From Incurvaria masculella (Eukaryota; Arthropoda; Insecta; Lepidoptera; Incurvariidae), in assembly GCA_946894095.1 (NCBI GenBank), contig OX335652.1:6657001-6721000 (forward strand): a DNA stretch of 64,000 nt. Direction: 5' to 3'. Made by a program: the position numbers and the translations under genes. Positions 19,675-30,151 of the stretch are shown in pieces. Within the stretch, counting starts at the first letter, position 1; each line of letters opens with the position of its first letter. A model generated the notes under the pieces. That model saw only the letters and a list, made by a program, of their open reading frames with translations. It made no database searches and was not told where the DNA came from.

Positions 19675-21476
19675 TCAGAACATGTCGTCGTGGCCGAGGT
19701 CAGCGAGGAGATTGAGCCCACGCTCCCGGATGGCCTTGGATAGGAGCTTCTGGTGCTCGGTGCGGTTGTCCTGTTCACGTCGCTGTGCGTCCAAAATGTC
19801 ATCCACGGACACTTGTCTCAGAGGCAGGTTTTCTTCCTTCTCTTTGTCCTAGTGAAAAGATTTTGTGCACAGGTGAGAAATATTTTCGAAAGTGATAATT
19901 GGAACTACACATGGGAAAAAGGCTTAAAAGCGGTAATCGCTGCTTTTCAAAAAACACATTACAAGGAACGATGAAAGCGTGAGTGCGAGTGAAAGTGCAA
20001 GTTTCGATCACTTCTGCCCTCTAACTTTCGGCCATGTCCATCTCAGTCCTCTACAAATGATCTTTGCGACAACATGTAGCAACCCTGATTCGATAATAAA
20101 TAAATATAATATCGGAACTTTATTCCGGTTTATTGGTCAGCCCCTTTAACAAGCTTAATAATTAATATTCAGACCTAGACTCTATTGCATACATTTGGAG
20201 GACTCGATAATTGGCAAAGTGCCATTAATATTGTGTAAGTTGTATTGTGCTTTGTACTGACTTTCAGAGTAACTATTATTTTGCAAAGAATATGTATTTT
20301 TAATACATTTTATATATTTTATGCAAAGACCACGTATTTTTGTCTTTCAAAGGTCTTTCTAACAACAGAAAAGTAGGAAAAAGGAATTTTTAGCACAGAA
20401 TAAGTACTTTAGCAAATAATAAAGTTTTTCACATTGAATCTTTATTTTGAGACATATTAGAAATCAAAAGAACAAAACGTAATGATACAAGGGAAGAAAT
20501 TATATGAAATGTCGTGCACGCCGCGATCTTGAATGGACTGATGGGTTCCGATCGGCGATACGCGGAGGTGGGGAGGTGGGACCAAACATGGCGTCGCTGC
20601 ACACATAACTTGTCGCATTACAAATTCCATTAAGATTTAAAAATGGATGTTGATCTATACACCAAGATCCAATCCCAAGCACCTGGCCGGCCGGCATGGT
20701 TTTCGCAGTCCTCTTAAAAGTTCGAAATCTAATTGGGGTCGTCGGGCACTTTAAGAGGTCCTGGCGTACGCCATATGCCGCGCTTTACATAAAAGAAAAT
20801 ACAAAAAGGTGCTCCACAAGTATTAGTAGTAAAAAAACTTACAATTTCGCCTAGTAGCACAACATTCTCCCCCCTCACAATGAAGATGCCCCGTGGTATG
20901 TCCCCATACTCCTGGCCCACGTGGATGCGCTCTATACTTTTGTGCAGCACCAGGTTTGCAAATTGGTCAACGCAACGCAGGTAACCGATCAATGTTCGCC
21001 CGTCACGGAGCAACACCATTAGCTTTTCTGAGGAAATATAAGTTGTTAAAACTACTAATTTGACACAAAATAGGATACCATAGATTTTATTTAAATAAAT
21101 AAGGCAATCACAAAGCCAAACTATAGGGCCAGAGGTAGTGCTGGAATGAAATATAAAAAGATGCTAAATGAACATAATAATAAGAACATAAACAATGAAC
21201 ATATAATAATAATGTTTTATTGAGGCACACAGTCCTAAATACATGAAATATTCAGAAATTACTAATCAATATAATAAAACAAAAAAAAAAATTAGTATTT
21301 TCCCTTTTTATTTGCATGCTTAAGGCTGGAATCTGTCCTTTTATTTATGGCAAGAAATTAAATCTGCACTACAGTTATATAGTCTGCACGATAGATGGCT
21401 ATTAAAAAGAATACGCACTGTCCAGCTCATCCAGCAGGTGAGCTGTACCGGCGAGTGGGTTGCCCGGATTTGCCAT
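19675..21476 (-). CDS. LSM1: LSM1, U6-like Sm protein of the cytoplasmic LSM1-7 mRNA-decay ring
   Basis: Three exons on the minus strand: 21476-21419, 21027-20843 and 19848-19675, giving 138 residues (human about 133). Junctions are GAC-A|gtgcgt, cctcag|AA-AAG, GAA-ATT|gtaagt and cactag|GAC and keep the frame. Sm1 covers MVLLRDGRTLIGYLR...ANLVL and Sm2 GIFIVRGENVVLLGEI. The IERIHVGQEYGDIPRG linker is diagnostic for LSM1 rather than LSM8 or SmB. The C-terminal exon (LPLRQVSVDDILDAQRR...) matches the helical tail that is specific to LSM1. By family knowledge LSM1 caps the LSM1-7 ring that binds deadenylated 3' ends with Pat1 and promotes decapping in P-bodies. The start is the ATG at 21476, giving MANPGNPLAGTAHLLDELD. 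A DOK gene lies divergently 1.7 kb away. Confidence 0.97.
20666..20760. repeat. Unclassified repeat inside LSM1 intron 2
   Basis: Shares AAGCACCTGGCC, GGCCGGCATGGTTTT and AAAGTTCGAAA blocks with 39400-39490 in MMS19 intron 1. The two copies point to a dispersed repeat whose full extent I cannot define. Confidence 0.5.
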
Positions 21477-23217
21477 GGCCATTACGATTCTTCCAAATCC
21501 AAGATATTATGAGTACTCTATAATGACTGATCAAAACATCACAACGTTTTGAAGGGTAATAATTGTAATTGAAGAATTGTTTTCCTTGGTAGCGAAGGTA
21601 GATTGTGTATTTATACTTGCTGAACACAGAGGATAGTATATGTTCTGTGGAACACAGACTTGACAAACTAGAGGGCAGGGCTGCTCAACCAACAAAGTAA
21701 AACGAACCGTCAATTCCTAACTGGTCACAGAATGCGAAGATTTCGGTTCGGGCAGCTTGCTCCGTGTCATTCGGTGCTACAAAGAGACAAAAACTGCGTT
21801 TGGTTAACAGAATAACAGTCGTGTACCATGGAGGTGGGAAAAATACGTGTACCTATCTCGGCCGATTTTGTTGACCATTATGACGCGACGGTTTGGAACC
21901 GCCCGGAATGAATTCTTTTTGCTCCACCTCTCCGAGGTGGAACGGGGATCCGGGACAAGATCTGTTAACTATCACGTGAACGTGCCATACATCGCCTACA
22001 ACTACGTTATTTCGAGTTGAATTAAATGGAAATTGGGTAAGTTTTCATGAATTTGGATTTAAATAGCTTGTTTTTTCGCGTATATCTTGCGAGATTAGAA
22101 TGATTGTAGTTTGTGTAACATCAAAGTGACGTTCATCTCTGCACTTTTTTCGTTTAAGCATTCGGGTGTCGGTATTCGGTTCCGTCCTGTGAAGGAAAGT
22201 ACGGGACGGAATAGAACCATCTTTGCCCGAACAAATCCACCGCCATCACCTAACTTTATTATTCATGAAATTACCGCCACGAGTCCGTTTCATTCACACA
22301 ACATTAACAGCCGTATTAAGAGAGGGAGGACTCAACCGGTTTTGTTAAGTTTCTATGATAGCCATATCAAAGTGTACACGTTTTGTCTGAAATCTATACA
22401 CCGGAAATAGAGACAAATTTGAGATCTCTTTCTGTCAGCCTGTAGTCAACCATAGCGTAAAAGGGACTTAGGAATTCCTTCTCTTTCCAGTGTCAATTGA
22501 GAGGAAACGACCGTACGTATAGACTAATAAAAACCGGCCAAGTGCGAGTCGGACTCGCACACGAAGGGTTCCGTACCATCGTAGAAAAAAAAAACAAAAA
22601 AATCACGTTTTTTGTATGGGAGCCCCCTTTAATTTTAATTATTTTTTAATCTTATCTATTTGTTGTTATAGCGGCAAAATAAATACACACTCTGTGAAAA
22701 TTTCAGCTGTCTACCTGTTACGTATTCACCCTTTGGGTACGGAACCCTAAAAAAGGAGCGTGCACGGGGCGCCCATGCTCTCAACCGTGAGTCCTTTGTA
22801 AGTAAGTACTATCTGGGAGTCTACTCGGGAAGCGAACACTGGAAGTTCTCACAACGATACCTGCAAAAAGCCGTCATTTATTTACAATATTGTTTATATT
22901 GAGGATGACAGCTTCTCGTGTTCGCTTGCATGAGTAGACCCACTGGATACGCAGAACGCAAAATATAGCTTATTGGAATGTGGAATTTTCAAAATATTTG
23001 TATATTCTATGGATTTTTTGTTATTCTGTGGCAAGTCAGGCTGTCAGCGCGGGCGCAGCAAGGATTTTCTTGTGATTTTGTAGGTAACAATCAAGTCAAA
23101 GGCACAATACGAAAAGTTGCCAAACAGCCTGCCTATGATCGAAAATAACCTTAAATCTTATAAGAGATGAAAGCTTGCAGGCAGTGAAACTCACCTTGTA
23201 TAACGCTCTGGTGCATT
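21477..23217. other. Intergenic region between divergent LSM1 and DOK, with a lepidopteran repeat
   Basis: Probably holds the promoters and 5' UTRs of both genes. A good minus-strand acceptor (TTTTTGTCTCTTTGTAG, near 21777) precedes about 90 bases of coding-like sequence ending in TGA near 21690. It does not join LSM1 in frame, so it may be a non-coding 5' exon. The repeat at 22529-22756 sits in the middle. No TATA-like element could be assigned with confidence. Confidence 0.4.
22529..22756 (+). repeat. Lepidopteran interspersed repeat, nearly complete copy
   Basis: Runs from AAAACCGGCCAAGTGCGAGT through GAAGGGTTCCGTACCATCG, TTGTTGTTATAGCGGCAAAA and CAGCTGTCTACC to CCCTTTGGGTACGGAACCC. It lacks the CCGT-rich segment of other copies. 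No transposase or RT sequence and no clear long terminal inverted repeat are present. Confidence 0.85.
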
Positions 23218-26200
23218 ATGGAACAAGACGAAGAGGTGCGATGCGGCTGTCTCCTCTTCCCGCCCCAACAGGACGTCTCTCTTTTCAATAAGATTGGCAA
23301 AAAGGTACATCACAATCTTGGCTACATTTACCTATTTGATTAGAGTTGAAAGTAATTCTCTCATCTAATTCGTACGTTCTTGGTTTTATCGCCTTTTTTA
23401 GGATATTCATTATAAGTCTTGAAGTGTGATCTAAGCATCGATAGATCTAAGCATGACTATGGCTACGATATAACTCATACAATTAATGCTATCAAACGTC
23501 ACAAATTGTCCTTACATGCAGCATATCTAGATTTTTTCAGTCGTCTTCCTACAATCTAAAGTAAGCCAACAAAACTGGGTTTAAAGTCCTTATTCATTAG
23601 GTACTTGTTTCCGATAATTAGATTTCTACATAAAATTTCGTTGATTACATTACTTATTAAAATTACACCCGCAGCTCAAGGCAGACAGAATGCACAAGTT
23701 AATTAAAGTTTCAAATGTATTAAATTTAGGTACTTGGGGCAAAAAAAGAAAATTAAAGTAAGATGGACAGTTTATCTGCTTATTAAAGCTGTCCTTTTAT
23801 GTCCCGTATAGACGTCTCGAAACGGAGCGCACTTTATTTTGTTGTGTCAGTGTTCGCACCTAAAACAATACAAGTAGTCCCACTGTATTCTTCTTATGCA
23901 TGTCAATACAGTTGTATAAGGGATCCTCCCTGCAGTGGTTCAGATTCCACAAAAAATGTAGGTGATTCTGTGTAATTCAAAAATATACGATGCAGCGATG
24001 CCTGATGGTCATGTGACCATGCAAATGTTGTGAATACTTTAAACATTAACCCTGTTACTAATAAACGCTGATCATCGTCTGAATAGTTATACAATGTTTT
24101 GTCCTTTGCATTGACATGCAGTTTCGAATCCGAGAGAAAGGGACAAAACATTGTATAACTGTTCAGGCGATGATCTGGGTTTATTAGTACCTAACAGGGT
24201 AAATTTCTGTTCTTTTTTTTCTGCAACCTGATATGGATGGCCACAACTACCGTTATGATATTAGCCCAGTACACCACATTCTCGAATGAATTAGGTCCTA
24301 TGCCAGGACCTTCCCTTTATGAGCACGGCTACATTGAACTGGATGGAAAACACGGGACAATTTTTCATTGACCCTTCAACCATAGTTTCATCCAATGCGG
24401 TGGTACCAACCCGGGCGGGCTTAACCCTACCACCTAGTAGGGGAAGGGGACCTTCAGTTTTACATGGGTTCCGAACCCTGTAATAGCTTGCATTCGTAAC
24501 GAAATGCACTTATGCAACTCAAAAAGAGAAAGAAAGTGGTGCGCGTCCGGGTGGGAATTTGAACCCAGACCTGTCGCATTAAAGGCAAGTCCTCTAGGCC
24601 CTAGACCACGAGCTGTTCAAAGATGTTAAATGCATACATCAGTACGCAGTGCCAAATTCGAGTATATTTTAGAATACTGCAGCAGCAATACCGTAGCAGC
24701 GCCGCTTGGCTAGGTTAGGTTAGGTTAGGTTAGGTTAGGTTAGGTTAGGTTAGGTTAGGTTAGGTTAGGTGTTATGATTAGCCTGGTTTTGTATGATTTT
24801 TTTAAAAATAACCACAGGTTAATTTATAGCAGACATGGAGTCGTAGTGGCTAAGATTAACATAAACCTAACCGGTCCATGTCGGGGTGGCCCATGCGAAT
24901 CCAGGTAAAGCATGATGCCAAATCATCCAAAATGAAGTTATACGTTTTGAAGAGCATTTTGCTAAAATCTCTTGTAATAAATATACTCGAATGTGACTTT
25001 CGAATGTGAAATTAAGCTTAAATCCCACCCAAGCTGGAATTAAATGAACGCGGCAATGAAAATTGTACTCGTATGGTTAACGCAAAATGTATGAGAAATT
25101 GAAATTATGTACATTAACTTATGTTAAGTAGCCGTGCATTATAAAAAAGGTCCTGGCATGGCACCTAGTTCCTATATGGTGTGTTGGGCTAATATCATGA
25201 CTTGTTGTTTTTTTGTGTTTGTCGCAGAAGAAAAACTTTCTAAGAAAATGTATTACAAACATATTGTTTTCTTTCAGAAAAATTGGCAACCAAAGTACTG
25301 CATACTGTTCAACGCTAGTAAGAGAGGCATTGAGCGGCTTGAAATATTCGATAGCAAGGAAGAGGCGACGGTTACTGCACTTCCCCGGATAATAACACTC
25401 GAGAATTGCATCAAAATCACTCATTCTAGTCCCAACATAATAACCATCTTCACCAAGAGTTTGACGCAGCAGGTGTGTGCACTTAGCGAAGCCGAGACCA
25501 AGGAATGGCTCGATGCACTGCAGTCTGTCGCTTTTAAGGGTGTCGACTCTAATCTACTTGGCTGCGCCGAGGACAATGACCTGTATAGTTCCTATGGAGA
25601 TGGCATTTTCTCTGTCAAATTGTGTCAATCCGAAGCATCGACGAGGTGTGGTTTTGAACATGTCCGCTATACCCTACTTCTCACAGCGACATCGATTGAA
25701 CTTCGACACATCAATGAAAACAGATTGTACGCCGTTTGGCCTTACAAGTACATACGACGTTACGGCTACCGACAGGGAAAGTTTACTTTTGAAGCGGGCC
25801 GTAAGTGTGACACAGGTGAGGGCCTCTTCCACCTGGAGCACCCCAAACAGCATGAAATCTTCAAATGTCTGCAGGCAAAAATGAAAACCATGAAGCAAAT
25901 GATTGGGACGGAGAGTGCTAGCAGTCCAGAACACGGTGACTTTAATCTGGCCTTATCGGTGAACATGATTGCAGGGTCACGCAGCCCTTTGGTAGCGACG
26001 CGGCCCGACGAACTTAATCTCAGTTCTCTCAGTTCGCTGAGTGCACTAAGCAAGTTTAACTCGTCAACCTCGAGCGTGCAGAGCTCTGATTCAACTCCAC
26101 TCATCAGGCAGAAACCGGCAATCAAACCAAAGCCGCCAAAGCCACCGAGGAAAATCCGTAATAGATACACTCCTGATACACCCTCTGAAGAAAACATAGA

Positions 26201-26828
26201 TTTCACATCTGCCTTTGGAAAATACAAAAAATTGGAAAATGAGGACATAAAGGACGTGAGTGTTCGCGACACATATGACAATGTGGAAGTGCGACACGAA
26301 GCGTGGAGGACCCATGGCCTGGACCACGTGAGCCACACAGAGTTTACACCCAACCTGGCCGATCAAGGTAACTTTATTAAGTTCATATCACGCTCTCAGG
26401 AGAATCTCGATTCTCCATCACAAGACCCTAGCAGGATTATTCTCCTTCCGCTCAACCGACCAGAAAATGAAGATTACGACTCACTGCAGTTGCATTTTGG
26501 TTCAACGAGCAAACTGGATCGCTCGTCTGCTTACAAGAACATTGAGACTAGACCGTCGACGCTAGTCAGTGACAGTGTGAAGTCGAAGGACACATGGAAT
26601 GACTATGACGAAGTAGAGAATGTCACGAGTGTAATGCAATCGGCCAGGTTGGCAGACGACTCGCACCTGGGCTATGGAATGATTCGAAAGCCGAACACAC
26701 CTGGACCACAGGTGCCTACCGCAGCCCAGGCAGCTGCCTTACAGAATCAAGTAGGGCTCGCGGAGCCAGACCACGACAACTGTAATGGCACAGAGTATGC
26801 AATCGTGAGCAGAGCAAAACGAGTTTAA
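23218..26828 (+). CDS. Dok: DOK-family adaptor (PH and PTB domains)
   Basis: Exon 1 is 23218-23304 (ATG, ends AAG|gtacat). Exon 2 is 25278-26828 (tttcag|AAA, ends TAA). They join in phase 0 to 545 residues. The PH domain runs over about residues 8-115 and is split by the intron (LLFPPQQ...NKIGKK, then NWQPKYCILF and TKEWLDALQS). The IRS-type PTB domain covers about 135-240, with IFSVKL, LRHINENRLYAVWPYKYIRRYG and FTFEAGRKCDTGEGLF. The tail has a proline/lysine run (KPKPPKPPRKIR) and tyrosines in SH2-ligand contexts (TYDNVEV, EDYDSLQ, NDYDEVEN, EYAIV). DOK proteins bind phosphotyrosine NPxY motifs on receptors and, once phosphorylated, recruit RasGAP or Crk-type partners. The 2-kb intron holds a foldback element, a SINE and the TTAGG run. 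Coding-like sequence just upstream of 25278 is intron read-through. Confidence 0.92.
24046..24204. repeat. Foldback element in DOK intron 1
   Basis: About 60-base arms: TTAACCCTGTTACTAATAAA near 24046 pairs with GGGTTTATTAGTACCTAACA near 24176-24195, and TATACAATGTTTTGTCC pairs with GGGACAAAACATTGTATA. The ends read TTAA-CCCTGTTA and TAACAGGG-TAAA, suggesting a piggyBac-like MITE with one decayed TTAA target. Confidence 0.75.
24222..24608 (-). mobile_element. tRNA-derived SINE, full-length-like copy
   Basis: Read on the minus strand, the head at 24608-24540 contains an A-box-like TGGTCTAGGGCC and the B-box GGGTTCAAATTCCC. The body continues through AACTGAAGGTCCCCTTCCCC, TGGTACCACCGCATTGG and AATTTTTCATTG (plus-strand sense) to the tail near 24222. 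The same body recurs at 35645-36760, 61604-61720 and 62636-62790. It lies in DOK intron 1. Confidence 0.75.
24711..24770 (+). repeat. Interstitial TTAGG telomere-type array
   Basis: Twelve uninterrupted TAGGT/TTAGG pentamers (60 bases). TTAGG is the canonical telomere repeat of most insects including Lepidoptera. The array lies in DOK intron 1, downstream of a SINE head, so it is not a chromosome end. Confidence 0.97.
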
Positions 26829-27116
26829 GGGTCTTCGGTTTGTACAGGGTTTGAATTGGCATTTCCAATATTAATATGCATTTCTTATTCTGCAAGCTCA
26901 AATATTTTCTATGTGATAATGTGTGTTATGAATGTTAGTATTTTAGCCATATTATTTTATGAGGAAAGAACTATTTTTGAGAATCTAGAGTATTAATATC
27001 ATTGTTTACAGCAGCCGTAAATAAAAACAGGGCTATGTTTTTATTAGTCTCAAGAATTACTCCAGTGGTGGCTCCAAGTAACCGCATTCCAAAATAGTAC
27101 ACACAAAATGTTATGA
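26829..27116. other. 3' flank of DOK
   Basis: AT-rich sequence after the DOK stop. No clear polyadenylation signal was singled out. It ends at the TTAA target of the next MITE. Confidence 0.5.
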
Positions 27117-27120
27117 TTAA

Positions 27121-27675
27121 GGCGGCCCAATCTGGCGGGACTAACTCATTCGCGGGCACTGTACAAAACCGTGCTGTTGCGCTCTGGGACCTTCTCTGTT
27201 TCAAAGAAAAAGACAGGCTTCGTGATGAGGAATGAATGAATCAACATGTCCACAAAAAAGACAATGTGCATAGTGTATGAGTCAGTGTATTGGTCAGATT
27301 TACGAAAATTTTGATTTCAAAACGACTTCTAGCTAAAAGTAAACCACGACCGCTGTAGTCAAAAATCTAACAAAAACCAAATAGATTATAAATCTTGATT
27401 AAATAAGCTATGTCTGATGACTATTTTTTTTAAGATTTTCTTACTTTATCATTGTGTAATAAACCACAAAAGTTATTGTATAAAATGTGCGAAAAAATCG
27501 AACTTTCGGACCCTACAACTTAGAAACCAAACACAATTTTGCAATGTCAACGGTCATCAGACATCTAGTTCGATCAAATAAAGATCTTTTGAGCAAAATT
27601 TGGGATCTCTGATAAGAAATATGGGCGTGATTTTCTTTCCCCGTTTGTATGGGGAGTTGAGCGGGTTGGGCCACC
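27121..27675. mobile_element. TTAA-target MITE, copy 2
   Basis: 555 bp with ends GGCGGCCCAATCTGGCGG and GAGCGGGTTGGGCCACC, flanked by TTAA (27117-27120 and 27676-27679). Its orientation is opposite to copy 1. It includes the family's GCACTGTACAAAACCGTGCT and AAACCACGACCGCTGTAGTC blocks. Confidence 0.9.
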
Positions 27676-27679
27676 TTAA

Positions 27680-28720
27680 AAGAACCTACTCAAGTTCAAT
27701 TTCCACATATCAATACAATGCTAAAATTTCCATTACATCTTGCTACTTTAATTCAATAGATTTCAAAAACTACTGACAGGCATATTCAGTTTCAACACAA
27801 GTAAGTAAATTATTTTTAAAAAATATTAGCTCATAAAGTTATGATAATGTTTTATAAAAAGATAAAATGAAATGAGAAAGAGACTTAAAAACCACAAAAT
27901 AACATTCCAGTGTGGCCTTTGATATTATCAAATCTAAAAATTTAATTTGAGAATGCTGTTTTGCAAAATGTATTAGAAACAATGAAATTATGTACTGAAT
28001 TATCTTGATTTTAATTTAAGTATCGAACTATATATTAAGACTGCTGTGAATCATCAATTCCTAAGGTAAGGCAGATTGTTCCAGTGTTCATTACTTAGCT
28101 TTTTAATATACTTTGTATTTTGCGCACAAGTTGTATGATTGAGATTTTAATGTTATATTTGTATGCTAGTGATTTTATGTGCTTTGTAGCAATCCTATAA
28201 TCGATATATTATGGATCTTGCATGCTGAGATAAGATATTGGAAAGGAAGAATGGCTTTGCCACTTTCTCTAAACATATTTAAGCATAACAAACAGATCTA
28301 GAATAAGAAGTGTGCTGTGTGTGCTAGAAAAGATACCTATAGATTTCTAAACTTAACCAACCCGTGCCAATTTTTAAACTTTTTCATAAGATTTATAGTA
28401 ATTTAGATCTACTGATAAGATTGGTTTGATGCTGAGTATATACACTTGATCAAGTCAAGTGCAAATTATATTACTTTAGTCCAGTTGAGAGTGATTTTGG
28501 CCATTGATTATGTGATTTATTTTTGTATTCTGCAATATTTGTTTGCTTCAATAAAGTTATATATTCCTACCAGTTTTTTTTTATTGTGTGGAAAGTTAAG
28601 TGTGTTGTTGCATGAAAAATATTTCAGGATGTGTATGCATATAATAGAGCCTATGCAGCCAGCACGTACTTAGGGTATACTTACACATTTATTGTTTTAC
28701 CCTCACAATAAATGTATTTT
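27680..28720. other. AT-rich intergenic DNA
   Basis: No coding signal was recognised. AT-rich with several AATAAA-like hexamers. It could include a long DOK 3' UTR. Confidence 0.4.
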
Positions 28721-28729
28721 TTTTATTAT

Positions 28730-29345
28730 TTGGAACCATTTAAAAAGCAGTTGGACCAGTCTTCCATAGGCATCTATTTAATGCCTTTGTGGACCGCATT
28801 TACCGCCGCTTCCGGGCTCATAAATCATAAACCTGTAGGCTTATCTTTGATTCTTGGCAGACAAAAAGAAGTCGCGAGGTGCAAGGTCCGGGCTGTATGG
28901 CGGATGTGTCATCAGTTCTACATTTGAAGTCTTCTAATATGCATTAGTTACCTTAGCGGAATGTACAGATGTGTTTCTTCAAGGAGGCTTTTGCAAAATT
29001 TTTCCAGCACTCTGGACAAAAAAGTGTTTACATACCATTCTGTAGTCACTATCCGCGACACTGTTGCATAATGTCCTGATTTACCGCAAAAAGAAGCAAC
29101 AAATTACTTACCAGTGTTTTGTCTTTTCTTAATTTTCACAGGAAAAGGAAAGACCAATTCTGCCGATTGGCTTTTTATTTCTCGTTCAAAACTGTACACC
29201 CAGGTTACGTCACCCGTCGCGGTATTAAATACATTCAACAATTCCTCCCCATAAACTTTGTCACAATTTTACTGCATCACTCTACACGTAGTTGTTTCGG
29301 CACGATGCAGCATTGAACGAGTGCAAAGCTTGCACAACTTTAGAT
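28730..29345 (-). pseudogene. Decayed mariner-like transposase fragment
   Basis: On the minus strand around 28921-28850 the frame reads HPPYSPDLAPRDFFLS, the segment holding the third catalytic aspartate of mariner-type transposases. Surrounding sequence to 29345 is compatible with the rest of a transposase but is full of stops and shifts. Terminal repeats were not identified. Confidence 0.65.
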
Positions 29346-29604
29346 GTACATGTAAATTCTTTTGCACTAGACTCATTCCAATGCCTAATACAGTACGAAT
29401 TTGCTGACAAGTAATTTAATTTAGGTAATAAGATTCGGTAACCTACGTATGATTAAACTCACTGAACCACGCATATACAGAGCTACGGGATGGAGCTTCA
29501 TCACGTAATCGCAATTGAAGTCTCTGGTAACATAAGCCACATTAAAAATCGTAAACAAAGAGCAAATTTTTTGTCAAGTTGAATCCATTGAAATGCAATT
29601 TTAT

Positions 29605-30147
29605 GGTGGGCCATCCCGCTCGACTCCCCATACAAAAGGGGAAAGAAGATCACACCCATATTTCTTGTCAGAGATCCTAAATTTTGCTCAAAATTGCTTT
29701 ATTTGATCGAACTAGATGTCTGATGACCGTTGGTATTGTAAAATTGTGTTTGGTTTCTAAGTTATAAGGTCCGAAAGTTCGAATTTTTCGCGCGTTTTAT
29801 ACAATAACTTTGGAGGTGGATTACGCAATTATAAAGTAAGAACATCTTAAAAAAGATTAGTTATAAGACATAGCTTATTCAATCAAGATTTATAATATAT
29901 TTGGTTTTTGTTCGATTTTTTACTACAGCGGTCGTGGTTTACTTTTAGCTATAAGTCGTTTTGTAATTCAAATTTTCGTAAATCTCACCAAATCATACAC
30001 TATGCACATTGTCTTTTTTGTGGACATGTAGCATCTGCCTCATCACGGAGCCTATCTTATTCTTAAAAAAAGAGAAGGTCCCAGAGCGCAACAGCACGGT
30101 TTTGTACCATGCCCGTGAATGAGATAGTCCCGCCGGGTTGGGCCACC
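29605..30147. mobile_element. TTAA-target MITE, copy 3
   Basis: 543 bp with ends GGTGGGCCATCCCGCTCG and CCGGGTTGGGCCACC, followed by TTAA (30148-30151). The left flank is TTAT, a one-base-decayed target. Same orientation as copy 1. Confidence 0.88.
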
Positions 30148-30151
30148 TTAA

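Noticed and set aside
22111..22410. 99-codon open frame between LSM1 and DOK
   Set aside because: No recognisable motif, no splice or conservation evidence, and composition not protein-like.
25134..25277. In-frame extension of the DOK coding exon upstream with several ATGs
   Set aside because: A TTTCTTTCAG acceptor ends at 25277, and exon 23218-23304 supplies the missing start of the PH domain in phase 0. The extension is intron read-through.
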